Shown here: positions 55,634-63,182 of the stretch, one piece after another
Numbering within the stretch: the first letter of the stretch is position 1
Layout of the letters: every line of letters begins with the position of its first letter
DNA from: Gordonia sihwensis NBRC 108236
GTDB taxonomy: Bacteria; Actinomycetota; Actinomycetes; Mycobacteriales; Mycobacteriaceae
DNA length: 64,000 nt
NCBI RefSeq assembly: GCF_000333035.1
Contig: NZ_BANU01000018.1
Location: 30,690-94,689, forward strand
Reading direction: 5' to 3'
Notes under the pieces: model-generated
What the model saw: the letters and a program-made list of their open reading frames with translations, nothing else
Databases searched by the model: none
What the model was told of the DNA's origin: nothing
Position numbers and translations under genes: made by a program

Positions 55634-55669
55634 ACGACGCGCCGGGCACTCGAGTGTCCGGCGCGTCGT
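55634..55669. terminator. 36-bp near-perfect inverted repeat
   Basis: The arms ACGACGCGCCGG and CCGGCGCGTCGT surround CACTCGAGTG, itself self-complementary, with one mismatched pair. It lies between the racemase fragment (stop 55702) and the GntR start. It could be the old terminator of the minus-strand CaiB gene or a regulator site; no T-run follows. Confidence 0.5.
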
Positions 55670-55701
55670 GCGTTGCAATTTGATTGACCCGTGCGCGGGG
55701 T

Positions 55702-55968
55702 TCAGCTGATGGCACCCGATGCGTGCAGTGCGGCGAGGCGCTCGGCGTCGAAGCCCCAGTCGGTCAGTACCTCGTCGGTGTGCTCACCCGGTTCGGCCGG
55801 AGGCCGCGAGATGGAGCCCGGCGTCCGACTGAACCGCGGCGCGGGCGCCGGCTGCGGTACGCCCTCCACTTCTACGAAGGTCTCACGTGCCACGAGATGC
55901 GGGTGCACCGGCGCTTCTGCCAGTGACATCACGGCAGGTCGAAGAGCTTCCGGGGCGGCGTACGTCAC
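55702..55968 (-). pseudogene. C-terminal fragment of alpha-methylacyl-CoA racemase/CaiB
   Basis: About 88 codons carry the typical C-terminus: AVMSLAEAPVHPHLVARETFVEV, then PAPRFSRTPGSISRPPAEPGEHTDEVL and AERLAALHASGAIS. An in-frame stop lies just upstream, in the promoter of acyl-CoA dehydrogenase 3, so ~270 N-terminal residues are missing. It may be the other end of a gene deleted during rearrangement. Confidence 0.75.
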
Positions 55969-56042
55969 CAGATCCGCCTCACCCCGAGGCAGAACCGCAT
56001 ATTATGCACGATGGTTGGGGCAGCGAACAGAGACGAGGACCC

Positions 56043-57239
56043 ATGGGCAAGTTGTGTGCGACCGAGAACCTCAGCACCGAACAGCGAGACATCCTCGCGA
56101 CGGTCCGGGATTTCGTCGACCAGCAGATTCTGCCCATGGCCACCCATCTGGAACACGCGGACGAGTACCCGACGGAGATCGTCGCGCAGATGAAGCAGAT
56201 GGGGCTCTTCGGCCTCACCATCGACGAGGAGTACGGCGGACTCGGCGAGTCGCTGCTCACCTATGCGCTGGTCGTGGAAGAGATCGCCCGTGGCTGGATG
56301 AGCGTCTCCGGCATCATCAACACGCATTTCATCGTCGCCTACCTGCTGCAGCAGCACGGCACACCGGAACAGAGGGCGAAGTACCTTCCCCGCCTCGCAG
56401 CCGGCGACCTCACCGGCGCCTTCTCCATGTCCGAGCCCGGTCTGGGGTCCGACGTCGCCGCCGTCACGACGTCCGCCACCCCCGACGGCCGAGGACGGTA
56501 CACCGTCAACGGCCAGAAGATGTGGGTCACCAACGGCGCGAGCTCGTCACTCGTGGCCGTCCTGGTCCGCACTCCCGAGGGGCGCGACCGTCCGCATCAG
56601 AACCTGACGACCTTCCTCATCGAGAAGACGCCCGGATTCGGCGAGGCGGCACCTGGCCTCACGATCCCCGGAAAGATCGAGAAGATGGGGTACAAGGGCG
56701 TCGACACCACCGAACTGCTCTTCGACGACTATTCGATCGACGCCGCCGAGATCCTCGGCGGCGAGCCGGGCCGGGGCTTCTACCAGATGATGGACGGCGT
56801 CGAAGTCGGCCGCGTCAACGTCGCCGCACGCGCCGTCGGCGTCGCCCACCGCGCCTTCGAGCTCGGCACCTCGTACGCCCAGCAGCGCGAGACCTTCGGC
56901 AAGCCGATCGCCGAGCACCAGGCCGTCCTCTTCCGCATCGCGGAGATGGGGACGAAGGTCGAAGCCGCGCATCAGATGGTGGTCCGCGCCGCCCGCGTCA
57001 AGGACGCGGGCGAACGGAACGACCTCGAAGCCGGAATGGCGAAGTACCTGGCCTCCGAGTACTGCCGCGACGTGGTCGAGGACGCCTTCCGGATCCACGG
57101 CGGATACGGTTTCGCCAAGGAGTACGAGATCGAACGCCTCTACCGCGAGGCCCCCATGCTCCTGATCGGCGAGGGAACCGCCGACATCCAGCGGATGATC
57201 ATCGGCCGGCGGCTGCTGGAGAACTACTCCGAACGGTGA
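56043..57239 (+). CDS. Acyl-CoA dehydrogenase 3 (FadE-type)
   Basis: 398 residues. SMSEPGLGSDVAAVTTSA near 130, KMWVTNGASSSLVAV, RIHGGYGFAKEYEIERLYRE and LIGEGTADIQRMIIG near 380 with the likely catalytic Glu. GAGGAC lies before the ATG; the longer open frame upstream would cover the promoter. A half-site CATATTATGC (55999-56007 region) 36 bp upstream resembles the island operator. It stands alone, downstream of the racemase fragment. Confidence 0.9.
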   Translation: MGKLCATENLSTEQRDILATVRDFVDQQILPMATHLEHADEYPTEIVAQMKQMGLFGLTIDEEYGGLGESLLTYALVVEEIARGWMSVSGIINTHFIVAYLLQQHGTPEQRAKYLPRLAAGDLTGAFSMSEPGLGSDVAAVTTSATPDGRGRYTVNGQKMWVTNGASSSLVAVLVRTPEGRDRPHQNLTTFLIEKTPGFGEAAPGLTIPGKIEKMGYKGVDTTELLFDDYSIDAAEILGGEPGRGFYQMMDGVEVGRVNVAARAVGVAHRAFELGTSYAQQRETFGKPIAEHQAVLFRIAEMGTKVEAAHQMVVRAARVKDAGERNDLEAGMAKYLASEYCRDVVEDAFRIHGGYGFAKEYEIERLYREAPMLLIGEGTADIQRMIIGRRLLENYSER

Positions 57240-57309
57240 CGGGCTCCGGAACACGCGGAAGGCGGACCCGGCACACCGCCGTGATCCGCCCCGCCGTCGT
57301 GTCTGTCCG

Positions 57310-57725
57310 TCAGGCCAGCCCGAGCTGTCCCAGGAGTGCGAGATTGTCGTAGTAGACGCGGTGCGCGCTCACCTTTCCGTCGGTGACGAGAAAGGTGTCG
57401 ATGAGTCCGAACTCCACCTTCTTTCCGGTCAGCGGCACCTCCCCGTTCGGCGTGGCCAGCGGGCCGGTGTGCGTCCCCGTGAAGACCTGCTCCACCACGA
57501 CGCCGTTGTCGTCGGCCCAGATCTGGCGCGGCGTGAGCCGGATGTCGGAAAGGCGGTGTAGAACGCGACGGCTGTCTGCACGATCCCGTCGCGGCCCTCG
57601 AAACTCGTCCCGCCCGGCAGTTCCACGGCGACGTCATCGGCGAAGATGCTGCCGAACAATTCCATATCCTTCTCTGCAAGTCCTCGGTTGTGGGCATCGA
57701 CGATATGGTCGGATAACGCGGTCAT
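57310..57725 (-). pseudogene. SnoaL-like polyketide cyclase/ester hydrolase, frameshifted
   Basis: The first part (MTALSDHIVDAHNRGLAEKD, GSIFADDVAVELPGG, AVAFYTAFP) and the second (VEQVFTGTHTGPLATPNGEV, VEFGLIDTFLVTDGKVSAHR) are in different frames. Restoring one G after TTTCCG near 57547 gives DIRLTPRQIWADDNGVV and joins them. A complete protein would have about 138 residues. Read error or true decay cannot be separated here. Confidence 0.78.
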
Positions 57726-57788
57726 AGGAGTCCTCCTCGATTGGCTGATTGAGAGTGAACCCACTATGCGCGCGTAGTCCGCACGCGA

Positions 57789-57806
57789 AATGTCCAAGAT
57801 TCTGGA
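57789..57806. promoter_or_regulatory. TGTCCA-type imperfect palindrome
   Basis: TGTCCAAGATTCTGGACG matches the palindrome at 41101 at 14 of 18 positions. It lies 64 bp upstream of the SnoaL-like start, the same side and orientation as in front of the SDR gene. Confidence 0.4.
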
Positions 57807-57823
57807 CGTCGACGAAACGAGCG

Positions 57824-58135
57824 TCAGCCGAGTTCCACCAGCAGCACGCCGGCGATGATGAGGGCCATGCCCAGCAGCATCCGGCCGGTCAACGGGTCCT
57901 TCCAGATCACGCGGGCGAGCGTCGCTATCGCCACGATGCCGACGGCGGTCCAGATTCCGTACGCGACACTGACCGGCACGCCGGCGTCGAGGGCGAAGCC
58001 GAGGAAGACGAAGGCACAGGTGTATCCGATCCCCACCAGGATCAGCCAGCGACGGCGACCGGCACCGGCCGCACGCAAGCCCAAGGTGCCGGTGACCTCC
58101 GAGGCGATCGACAGCAGCAGCCACACCCAGCTCAC
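57824..58135 (-). CDS. Small multidrug resistance (SMR) efflux subunit 2
   Basis: 103 residues with four membrane helices. The essential Glu is in LLSIASEVTGTLGL (residue 13), and VAYGIWTAVGIVAIA and GMALIIAGVLLVEL are family blocks. GTG start overlaps the stop of the first SMR gene. Two adjacent SMR genes usually form a heterodimeric proton/cation antiporter (as EbrAB or YkkCD). Confidence 0.9.
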   Translation of the reverse strand: MSWVWLLLSIASEVTGTLGLRAAGAGRRRWLILVGIGYTCAFVFLGFALDAGVPVSVAYGIWTAVGIVAIATLARVIWKDPLTGRMLLGMALIIAGVLLVELG

Positions 58136-58479
58136 AGCACCTGCTCCTCGCTCGCGGCGCCGACGGTCTTCGCCCCCGTCTCCACCACGACCACACCGAG
58201 GATGATCAGCGCGATTCCGATGATCGCCCGCGCCCCGAGCGTCTCACCGAAGATCACCACGCCGAGCACTGCGACGAGTGCGACGCCGGAAGCACCCCAG
58301 ATCCCGTAGGCGACGCCGATGTGCATACCGGCGCGCAGGGTCTGCGCGAGCAGAGCGAAAGCCGCGCAGTAGGCGACGATCACCACGGGAATCCAGCCGG
58401 GATGGTCGACGGTGGCGCGCAGGGTGAGCGTCCCGGTCACCTCGGCGGCGATGGCGCCGCCCAGCAGCAGCCACTTCAC
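58132..58479 (-). CDS. Small multidrug resistance (SMR) efflux subunit 1
   Basis: 115 residues, four helices, essential Glu in AIAAEVTGTLTLRA (residue 13), GVAYGIWGASGVALVAVLG and IGIALIILGVVVVETG. The GTG at 58479 overlaps the TetR stop codon (GTGA), and the end overlaps the second subunit. The C-terminal tail (GAKTVGAASEEQVL) is longer than in its partner, as seen in unequal SMR pairs. Confidence 0.9.
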   Translation of the reverse strand: MKWLLLGGAIAAEVTGTLTLRATVDHPGWIPVVIVAYCAAFALLAQTLRAGMHIGVAYGIWGASGVALVAVLGVVIFGETLGARAIIGIALIILGVVVVETGAKTVGAASEEQVL

Positions 58480-59030
58480 CGCTCCGCCCCCTCGGCGGCG
58501 TCGATCAGCGCGAGCGCGTGGCGTCGGACGGCGGGAAGATCGTCGGCGGGGAACACGCCGGTGGCCTCCGACATCCACGCCCCGTCGGCGCAGAAACGCG
58601 CGGCCGTCAGCCGTGCCCGCGCCGGTACGGGCACGTCCTCGAGTGCGAACCACGGTCCGAGGACACGAGCCCAGGGTTCGGTCAGTTCGGGGTGGTAGAG
58701 CGCATCGGTGAAGATCCAGTAGTCGGCCCGGGATACGTCGGCGGTGGTGGCGACGGTGACGTACGCGCGGTAGCGGTCGAAGACGGCCAGGTCGGCGGGA
58801 CCGGCTCCGGCGTGCGCGCGCAACAGCGAGTCCCAGTGGCGCGCAGCGTATTCCACCAGACCGAGCATGAGTTCCCGTTTGGTCGGGAAGTGGTACATCA
58901 GGCCGGGTTTGGTGATCCCGGCACGAGCGGCGACCGACTCCAGGGAGATCGTCACCCCCTGCACCGATTCGCTCTCTTGGGCCAGTTCCTTGGCCGCCTG
59001 CAGGATGCGCACCCGCGTCTCGGACTCCAT
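58476..59030 (-). CDS. TetR-family repressor of the SMR pump
   Basis: 184 residues. The helix-turn-helix lies at about 25-55 (ISLESVAARAGITKPGLMYHFPTKREL). The C-terminal ligand domain is typical of the family, with no further motif. It is the first gene of the pump operon, coupled to the first SMR gene. A perfect palindrome 8-29 bp upstream of the start is its likely operator, giving autorepression and drug-induced expression. Confidence 0.9.
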   Translation of the reverse strand: MESETRVRILQAAKELAQESESVQGVTISLESVAARAGITKPGLMYHFPTKRELMLGLVEYAARHWDSLLRAHAGAGPADLAVFDRYRAYVTVATTADVSRADYWIFTDALYHPELTEPWARVLGPWFALEDVPVPARARLTAARFCADGAWMSEATGVFPADDLPAVRRHALALIDAAEGAER

Positions 59031-59037
59031 CCGGCCA

Positions 59038-59059
59038 CTTTACCTTCCAGAAGGTAAAG
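59038..59059. promoter_or_regulatory. TetR operator of the SMR operon
   Basis: CTTTACCTTC-CA-GAAGGTAAAG is a perfect 10-bp inverted repeat with a 2-nt centre, just upstream of the TetR start at 59030. Confidence 0.8.
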
Positions 59060-59075
59060 TGCGGACACAAAGAAG

Positions 59076-59110
59076 CGCCGGCCCGCCGGGGAGTTCCCGA
59101 CGGGCCGGCG
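59076..59110 (-). terminator. Terminator of the Asp23/CsbD operon
   Basis: CGCCGGCCCG and CGGGCCGGCG form a 10-bp GC stem just after the CsbD stop, followed on the minus strand by CTTCTTTGTG. Confidence 0.75.
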
Positions 59111-59115
59111 TGCGA

Positions 59116-59316
59116 TCACTTGTCGCCGGTGAGCTTGTCCTTCACCTTGGCGGCCGCGTCCTTGACCTCTTCGACGCCCTTCTTCACCGCGGCCGCGGCC
59201 TGATCGGCCTTGCCCTCGTTCTTGAGGTCGTCATCGCCGGTCAGCGAGCCGCCGGCCTCCTTGGCCTTGCCCTTGAGCTCGTCGGCCTTGTTGCTCATCT
59301 TGTCTTCCATCGCCAT
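59116..59316 (-). CDS. CsbD-family stress protein
   Basis: 66 residues, charged and helical: SNKADELKGKAKEAGGSLTGDDDLKNEG is the CsbD pattern. These proteins accumulate in general stress responses; their action is unknown. GAGGAG precedes the ATG at 59316; internal Mets at codons 3 and 7 are possible starts. It is the last gene of the envelope-stress operon. Confidence 0.88.
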   Translation of the reverse strand: MAMEDKMSNKADELKGKAKEAGGSLTGDDDLKNEGKADQAAAAVKKGVEEVKDAAAKVKDKLTGDK

Positions 59317-59349
59317 TGCGGCAACTCCTCTTCTCGGATTTCACTTCGG

Positions 59350-59904
59350 TTATTGCAGCGCGTCCAGGTGAATGAAGACCTGGACGTGCACATCCGAATC
59401 CCCCAGCGCGATTCGGAGGTCTTCGATCGTCGGCGTCACAATGCCGACGATCTCGTCGTACGAGCGCTCGGGTGCGACGTCGACCGTGATGCGGATGATC
59501 GCCTCGCCGCGGTCGTCGATCGCCTGCACGCGCACCTGGCGCAGGACAGTCTGTGTGGCGAGTTGTTCTTCGACGGCCGAGGCCACCTGCTTGAGCGAGA
59601 CCGTCATCGTCCCCTCGGGCCCGCTGCCGTTCAGCACCAGGAGTTCGGGTCGGCGCGGCGCGATCGTGGTCCGGATCAGCCTCCAGCCCCAATACAACGC
59701 GAGCAGTGCGACGGCGACCAGGACGGCGGCGAACCAACCGGCGGCGGTCGCGTCACGGATGCCTCCGGTGTCGATTCGGTCCACCCACCCCTCGACCGGG
59801 TGCACCGACAGTTGGTGCAGGATCACCCCTGCGGCCAGTACCAGACACAGAAGCCCGATCACACCGATCGACAGTCGGTGCAGGGCTGCGGCTCCGCGGT
59901 TCAT
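59350..59904 (-). CDS. AmaP-like membrane protein of the Asp23 operon
   Basis: 184 residues. Two membrane helices (about 10-30 and 55-78) are followed by a cytosolic domain of the Asp23/AmaP type (SLKQVASAVEEQLATQTVLRQVRVQAID). AmaP anchors Asp23 to the membrane in staphylococci; a similar role is inferred. ATGA overlaps the upstream gene. Confidence 0.72.
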   Translation of the reverse strand: MNRGAAALHRLSIGVIGLLCLVLAAGVILHQLSVHPVEGWVDRIDTGGIRDATAAGWFAAVLVAVALLALYWGWRLIRTTIAPRRPELLVLNGSGPEGTMTVSLKQVASAVEEQLATQTVLRQVRVQAIDDRGEAIIRITVDVAPERSYDEIVGIVTPTIEDLRIALGDSDVHVQVFIHLDALQ

Positions 59905-60485
59905 TCGACGAACTCTTTCCTCGGCCCCCGGACCTTCACCACCACGTGCTTGCCGGAACTCACCGCCCCGACCGCGTCATCGGCCACTTGCGCGATGCGA
60001 TCGCGGTCGACGGGCCCGGACGTGCGGACGGTCACCCTGATGCGGCGGCGTCCCACCGTCGTCAGCGCATGCCGGACGTTGGGCACCTCGGAGACCGCCG
60101 CGCTCGCGCGGCGCGCGACGTCGACCGGGCGGGTCCACACCACGCGGACGCCGTCGACGTTGAGGTGCGTTCGCCGGCGGGGCTTCACCGCGAGCCAGAG
60201 CAGGACGAGGCCGACCACGGCGCAGACGGCGGGGATCGCCCACATCCAACCGCTCCAGGTGGACGACCCGAGATTGTCGGCGGCACGGTGAGTCCAGGTC
60301 TCCCCGGAGACGGCGCCGGTGGTCACCAGTAGGTCCCGGATCATCGCCCCGCACAGCACGAGCAGCGCCACCCCGAGCAGCCCGCCGGCGATGGCGGCTC
60401 CGGGGAACCCCGCCGGATCGCGAATCGGTTCATCGCTGATGTCCCGCAACTCGTCGTCACGGTCTTCGGCGGCCGACGGTGTCAT
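59901..60485 (-). CDS. DUF6286-like membrane protein
   Basis: 194 residues. Two helices (about 28-50 and 82-100), then a soluble domain with WTRPVDVARRASAAVSEVPNVRHALTTVGRRRIRVTVRT, typical of the actinobacterial DUF6286 proteins in Asp23 clusters. The function is unknown. ATGA overlaps the preceding gene. Confidence 0.72.
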   Translation of the reverse strand: MTPSAAEDRDDELRDISDEPIRDPAGFPGAAIAGGLLGVALLVLCGAMIRDLLVTTGAVSGETWTHRAADNLGSSTWSGWMWAIPAVCAVVGLVLLWLAVKPRRRTHLNVDGVRVVWTRPVDVARRASAAVSEVPNVRHALTTVGRRRIRVTVRTSGPVDRDRIAQVADDAVGAVSSGKHVVVKVRGPRKEFVE

Positions 60486-60967
60486 GGTCTTCCCCCTTCG
60501 TCAACGGCTTCGCCTGCAGCGGGCCCGTCGTCGGGATCGGGCAGTTGCACGAAGCCGTTCTTCCTGAATCTCGCGGCGGCTCCGGGCACCACCGCCTCCA
60601 CCGCGACGTTCACGCGCACCGGGCGGTTCCCGGTGAGCCGGTCGAGTTCGTCGCCGACCTTCTGCCGCACCCGTGAGCAGGTGGCGGAGATCGGTGAGGG
60701 CCACGCGAGCGCCAACGTGAGGTCCACGACGTGGGCGGCGCCGCCCGCGCTCTCCACCCGCACCCGGGGATAGTCGGAGCCCGCGGTCGCCTCACCGCCG
60801 ACGAACGCGCCCAGCCGACCCGCCATCGATCCGTCGTGACGGACCACGCCGTCGACGCTCAACGCGGCGGCCAACGCGATCTTCTCGAAGACGCTGTCCG
60901 CCATCGTCAGCCGACCGGGCGCGGTGGTGTCCGGCACGTTGGCCGACGGGGCCGAGACGTCAGCCAC
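60482..60967 (-). CDS. Asp23/Gls24-like protein
   Basis: About 161 residues from a GTG at 60967, overlapping the small membrane protein by 8 bp. The core FEKIALAAALSVDGVVRHDGSMAG and VDLTLALAWPSPISATCSRVRQKVGDEL follow the Asp23 pattern of paired beta strands and helices. Cytosolic; probably part of a membrane-attached envelope-stress layer. A shorter start at the Met of MADSVFEKI (60904) is possible. Confidence 0.7.
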   Translation of the reverse strand: MADVSAPSANVPDTTAPGRLTMADSVFEKIALAAALSVDGVVRHDGSMAGRLGAFVGGEATAGSDYPRVRVESAGGAAHVVDLTLALAWPSPISATCSRVRQKVGDELDRLTGNRPVRVNVAVEAVVPGAAARFRKNGFVQLPDPDDGPAAGEAVDEGGRP

Positions 60968-61142
60968 GGCTGCGTCCGCGCGCGATCGCGCGCACATCGA
61001 TGGTGCCGTCGACCTGCAGGCCCACGATCAGCCCGACGGCTCCGAGGATCAGCGCCAGGATCAGACCGCCGAATCCGCCGGTGGTGGCCGCCAACGCCAG
61101 CAGCAGGCCCGCGAACAGGCCGATCGTCGCAGCTTTAGTCAT
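60960..61142 (-). CDS. Small membrane protein of the Asp23 operon (DUF2273-like)
   Basis: 60 residues with two hydrophobic helices joined by a Gly-rich turn (LLLALAATTGGFGGLILALILGAVGLIVG) and a basic end (ARGRSRG). DUF2273 proteins sit in Asp23/Gls24 operons and may anchor them. The start overlaps the previous gene by 8 bp. Confidence 0.72.
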   Translation of the reverse strand: MTKAATIGLFAGLLLALAATTGGFGGLILALILGAVGLIVGLQVDGTIDVRAIARGRSRG

Positions 61143-61479
61143 CGAGTTCTCCTTCAGATTCGGTCGTCGCGGTCCCGGCGGCGGCGGGTTCTCCGGTGGT
61201 GACGTCCTCGATGGTCACCGAGAACCGGCGGCCGCTGATCTCACTGGCCGTGTCCGCCACCTGCGCCGCCACCTCGCGCAGGTCGTGGCGCAGATCGACC
61301 ACGATGTGCACCGAGCCCTCCTCGTCGGAGAGCCGGATGCCGCTGACCCGTTCGCCCGGGAGATACGTGGCGACCTCGCCGAACATTCCGCCGTCGAGTT
61401 CCACCACTCCGGGTACCGCGAGCACGGCGGCGGCGATGTCCTTCACCAGCGCGTCGTCGGCCGAAGGCGGCGCCATCAC
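61135..61479 (-). CDS. Small Asp23/Gls24-like protein
   Basis: 114 residues. IAAAVLAVPGVVELDGGMFGEVATYLPG and VHIVVDLRHDLREVAAQVADTASEI fit one Asp23 domain. GTG at 61479 forms a GTGA overlap with the previous stop; ATG at 61476 is equally possible. The end is acidic and Thr/Glu-rich. Confidence 0.75.
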   Translation of the reverse strand: MMAPPSADDALVKDIAAAVLAVPGVVELDGGMFGEVATYLPGERVSGIRLSDEEGSVHIVVDLRHDLREVAAQVADTASEISGRRFSVTIEDVTTGEPAAAGTATTESEGELDD

Positions 61480-61970
61480 TGGACCCGCGGTTCGCCGAAG
61501 TCCTGGTCCTCGTCGTCGAAGTGGATGTCGTGCACGGTCACGTTCACTTCGGTCACTTCCAGGCCGGTCATCTGCTCGATCGCGTTGATCACGTTGCGGC
61601 GGATGGCCCCGGCGAGTTGGTGGATGGCCACGCCGAATTCGGCGACGATCGAGATGTCGATGGCGGCCTGCCGCTCCCCGACCTCGACGTCGATTCCCTG
61701 AGTCACGCTGGTGCTGGTACCCGGCAGCACGTCGCGGACCTTGCCGACAGCGCGTTCCGTGGTACCGCCGAGGTCGTACACACCGTCGATCTCGCGGGTG
61801 GCGATTCCCGCGATCTTGGCGACGACGACGTCCGCGATCGACGTGGTGCCGAGGCTGCCGTTGAGCGCGGTCGTCGAGTTCCGGGCCAGTTGGACGTCGC
61901 GCCCGGTGGTGCGCGGACCGTCGGTGTCGGTGCCTGCGTCGGTCGACTTCGCGGTGGTCTGTTCGCTCAT
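61476..61970 (-). CDS. Asp23/Gls24 family envelope stress protein
   Basis: 164 residues. The full Asp23 domain is present: SIADVVVAKIAGIATREIDGVYDLGG, VEVGERQAAIDISIVAEFGVAIHQLAGAIRRNVINAIEQMTGLEVTEVNVTVHDIHF. AAAGGA precedes the ATG. First gene of a seven-gene minus-strand operon ending with csbD and divergent from the ECF sigma factor gene, which probably drives it. Confidence 0.9.
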   Translation of the reverse strand: MSEQTTAKSTDAGTDTDGPRTTGRDVQLARNSTTALNGSLGTTSIADVVVAKIAGIATREIDGVYDLGGTTERAVGKVRDVLPGTSTSVTQGIDVEVGERQAAIDISIVAEFGVAIHQLAGAIRRNVINAIEQMTGLEVTEVNVTVHDIHFDDEDQDFGEPRVQ

Positions 61971-62052
61971 GCTGGTCCTTTCCAAGGGACCCCGTCGGTT
62001 CCGGGGTTGTATATAGTCAGTCGCAGCCGAACAGAAAGTTGCACGCGAATCG

Positions 62053-62727
62053 GTGAATGATCTGAATCACACCAACGGTCACCGGGCGAGCCCTGGTCTG
62101 GACGACTTCTCCGACGAGGAGTTGGCCGCCGCCGCAGGTGCCGGTGATCCGGAGGCCTTCGACGTCCTGATCGGCCGAACGGCGCCGCTCCTGCTGCGAT
62201 TCGTCCGGCGCATGATCGACGATCCGCAGGTCGCCGAGGACGTCGCGCAGGAGACGATGATCGCGGTGTGGCGCGCACTGCCGGACTTCGAGTTCCGCAG
62301 CGCGGTCCGCACCTGGGTGCTCGGCATCGCTCATCGCAAGGTGATCGACCACTATCGCCGCCGCCGGGAACTGCCCACTGAGAACGAGCAATTCGCCGAC
62401 CTCGAGTCGGCCCAGCCGCTGCCGAGCGAGGCCGCCGAGCGAGCCGAATTGGTCGAAGCACTCCGCACCGAACTGACGCACCTGCCGCCCGTACCGCGGG
62501 CGGTGTGGTGGCTTCGGGAGGTCGAGGGCCTCTCTCTCGGCGAGATCGAGTCGGTACTGAAGATCAGCAACGGTTCGGTGCGTGGGCACCTCCAGCGCAG
62601 TCGGACCTTCCTCACCACTCGCCTCGCGCCGTGGAAGCCTGGGAGTAGCGGGATGCCGAGCCCGGAGGAACGCATCGGCGAACCCGAAGCACAGCGACAG
62701 AGTCGAGAGAGGAGGACGCGGACATGA
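62053..62727 (+). CDS. ECF-type RNA polymerase sigma factor
   Basis: 224 residues from a GTG at 62053. Region 2 (LLLRFVRRMIDDPQVAEDVAQETMIAVWRAL, FRSAVRTWVLGIAHRKVIDHYRRRR) and region 4 (LPPVPRAVWWLREVEGLSLGEIESVLKISNGSVRGHLQRSR) are complete. No zinc anti-sigma domain follows in the protein. ATGA overlaps the next gene. The divergent Asp23 operon is its likely target. Confidence 0.9.
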   Translation: MNDLNHTNGHRASPGLDDFSDEELAAAAGAGDPEAFDVLIGRTAPLLLRFVRRMIDDPQVAEDVAQETMIAVWRALPDFEFRSAVRTWVLGIAHRKVIDHYRRRRELPTENEQFADLESAQPLPSEAAERAELVEALRTELTHLPPVPRAVWWLREVEGLSLGEIESVLKISNGSVRGHLQRSRTFLTTRLAPWKPGSSGMPSPEERIGEPEAQRQSRERRTRT

Positions 62728-63182
62728 ATTCAGAGGCTGTAGGCGGAGATCCGACCGACGCCTGGCTGGTGGACGCGAGCCGCCGCCTCGATGAGCCGAC
62801 CGGCGACGTCGCACGCCTGGTCTCGGCGATCGCGTCCGGACTGCCCCGGCTCCGTCGGCCCGGCCGCGACCTCGCCACCGACGACCCGAGGGTCCGCGTC
62901 AACGACCGCGTCCTCAAGCAACTCTTGGCCACGCGGGTGCGGAACGCCGTCGGCCGCCTGGTGGTCCACGTCCGGCTGGACGGCGACGACGATGAACTCA
63001 CCGGCCTCACGATCGGGCTCGTCGCCCGCTACCGCGACGACCTCCACGCCGAGGCCGACCGAGTCCGCGACGCCGTCGAACAGGTTCTGGGCCAGACCCT
63101 CGGCCCGGACCGCGCACGGCGGGCCGGCGCCCAGGTGCATGTCCGTTGGCAGGACGTGTACAGCCGGGAGTGGCTGAACTGA
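62724..63182 (+). CDS. Asp23-like protein coupled to the sigma factor
   Basis: 152 residues, not firmly assigned. The middle (VRVNDRVLKQLLATRVRNAVGRLVVHVRLDGDDDELTGLTIGLVARYRDDLHAEADRVRDAVEQVLG) has the strand-helix order of Asp23 proteins. It has no membrane helix and no zinc ZAS motif, so it is not a standard anti-sigma factor, but coupling to the sigma gene suggests a regulatory link. Confidence 0.6.
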   Translation: MNSEAVGGDPTDAWLVDASRRLDEPTGDVARLVSAIASGLPRLRRPGRDLATDDPRVRVNDRVLKQLLATRVRNAVGRLVVHVRLDGDDDELTGLTIGLVARYRDDLHAEADRVRDAVEQVLGQTLGPDRARRAGAQVHVRWQDVYSREWLN

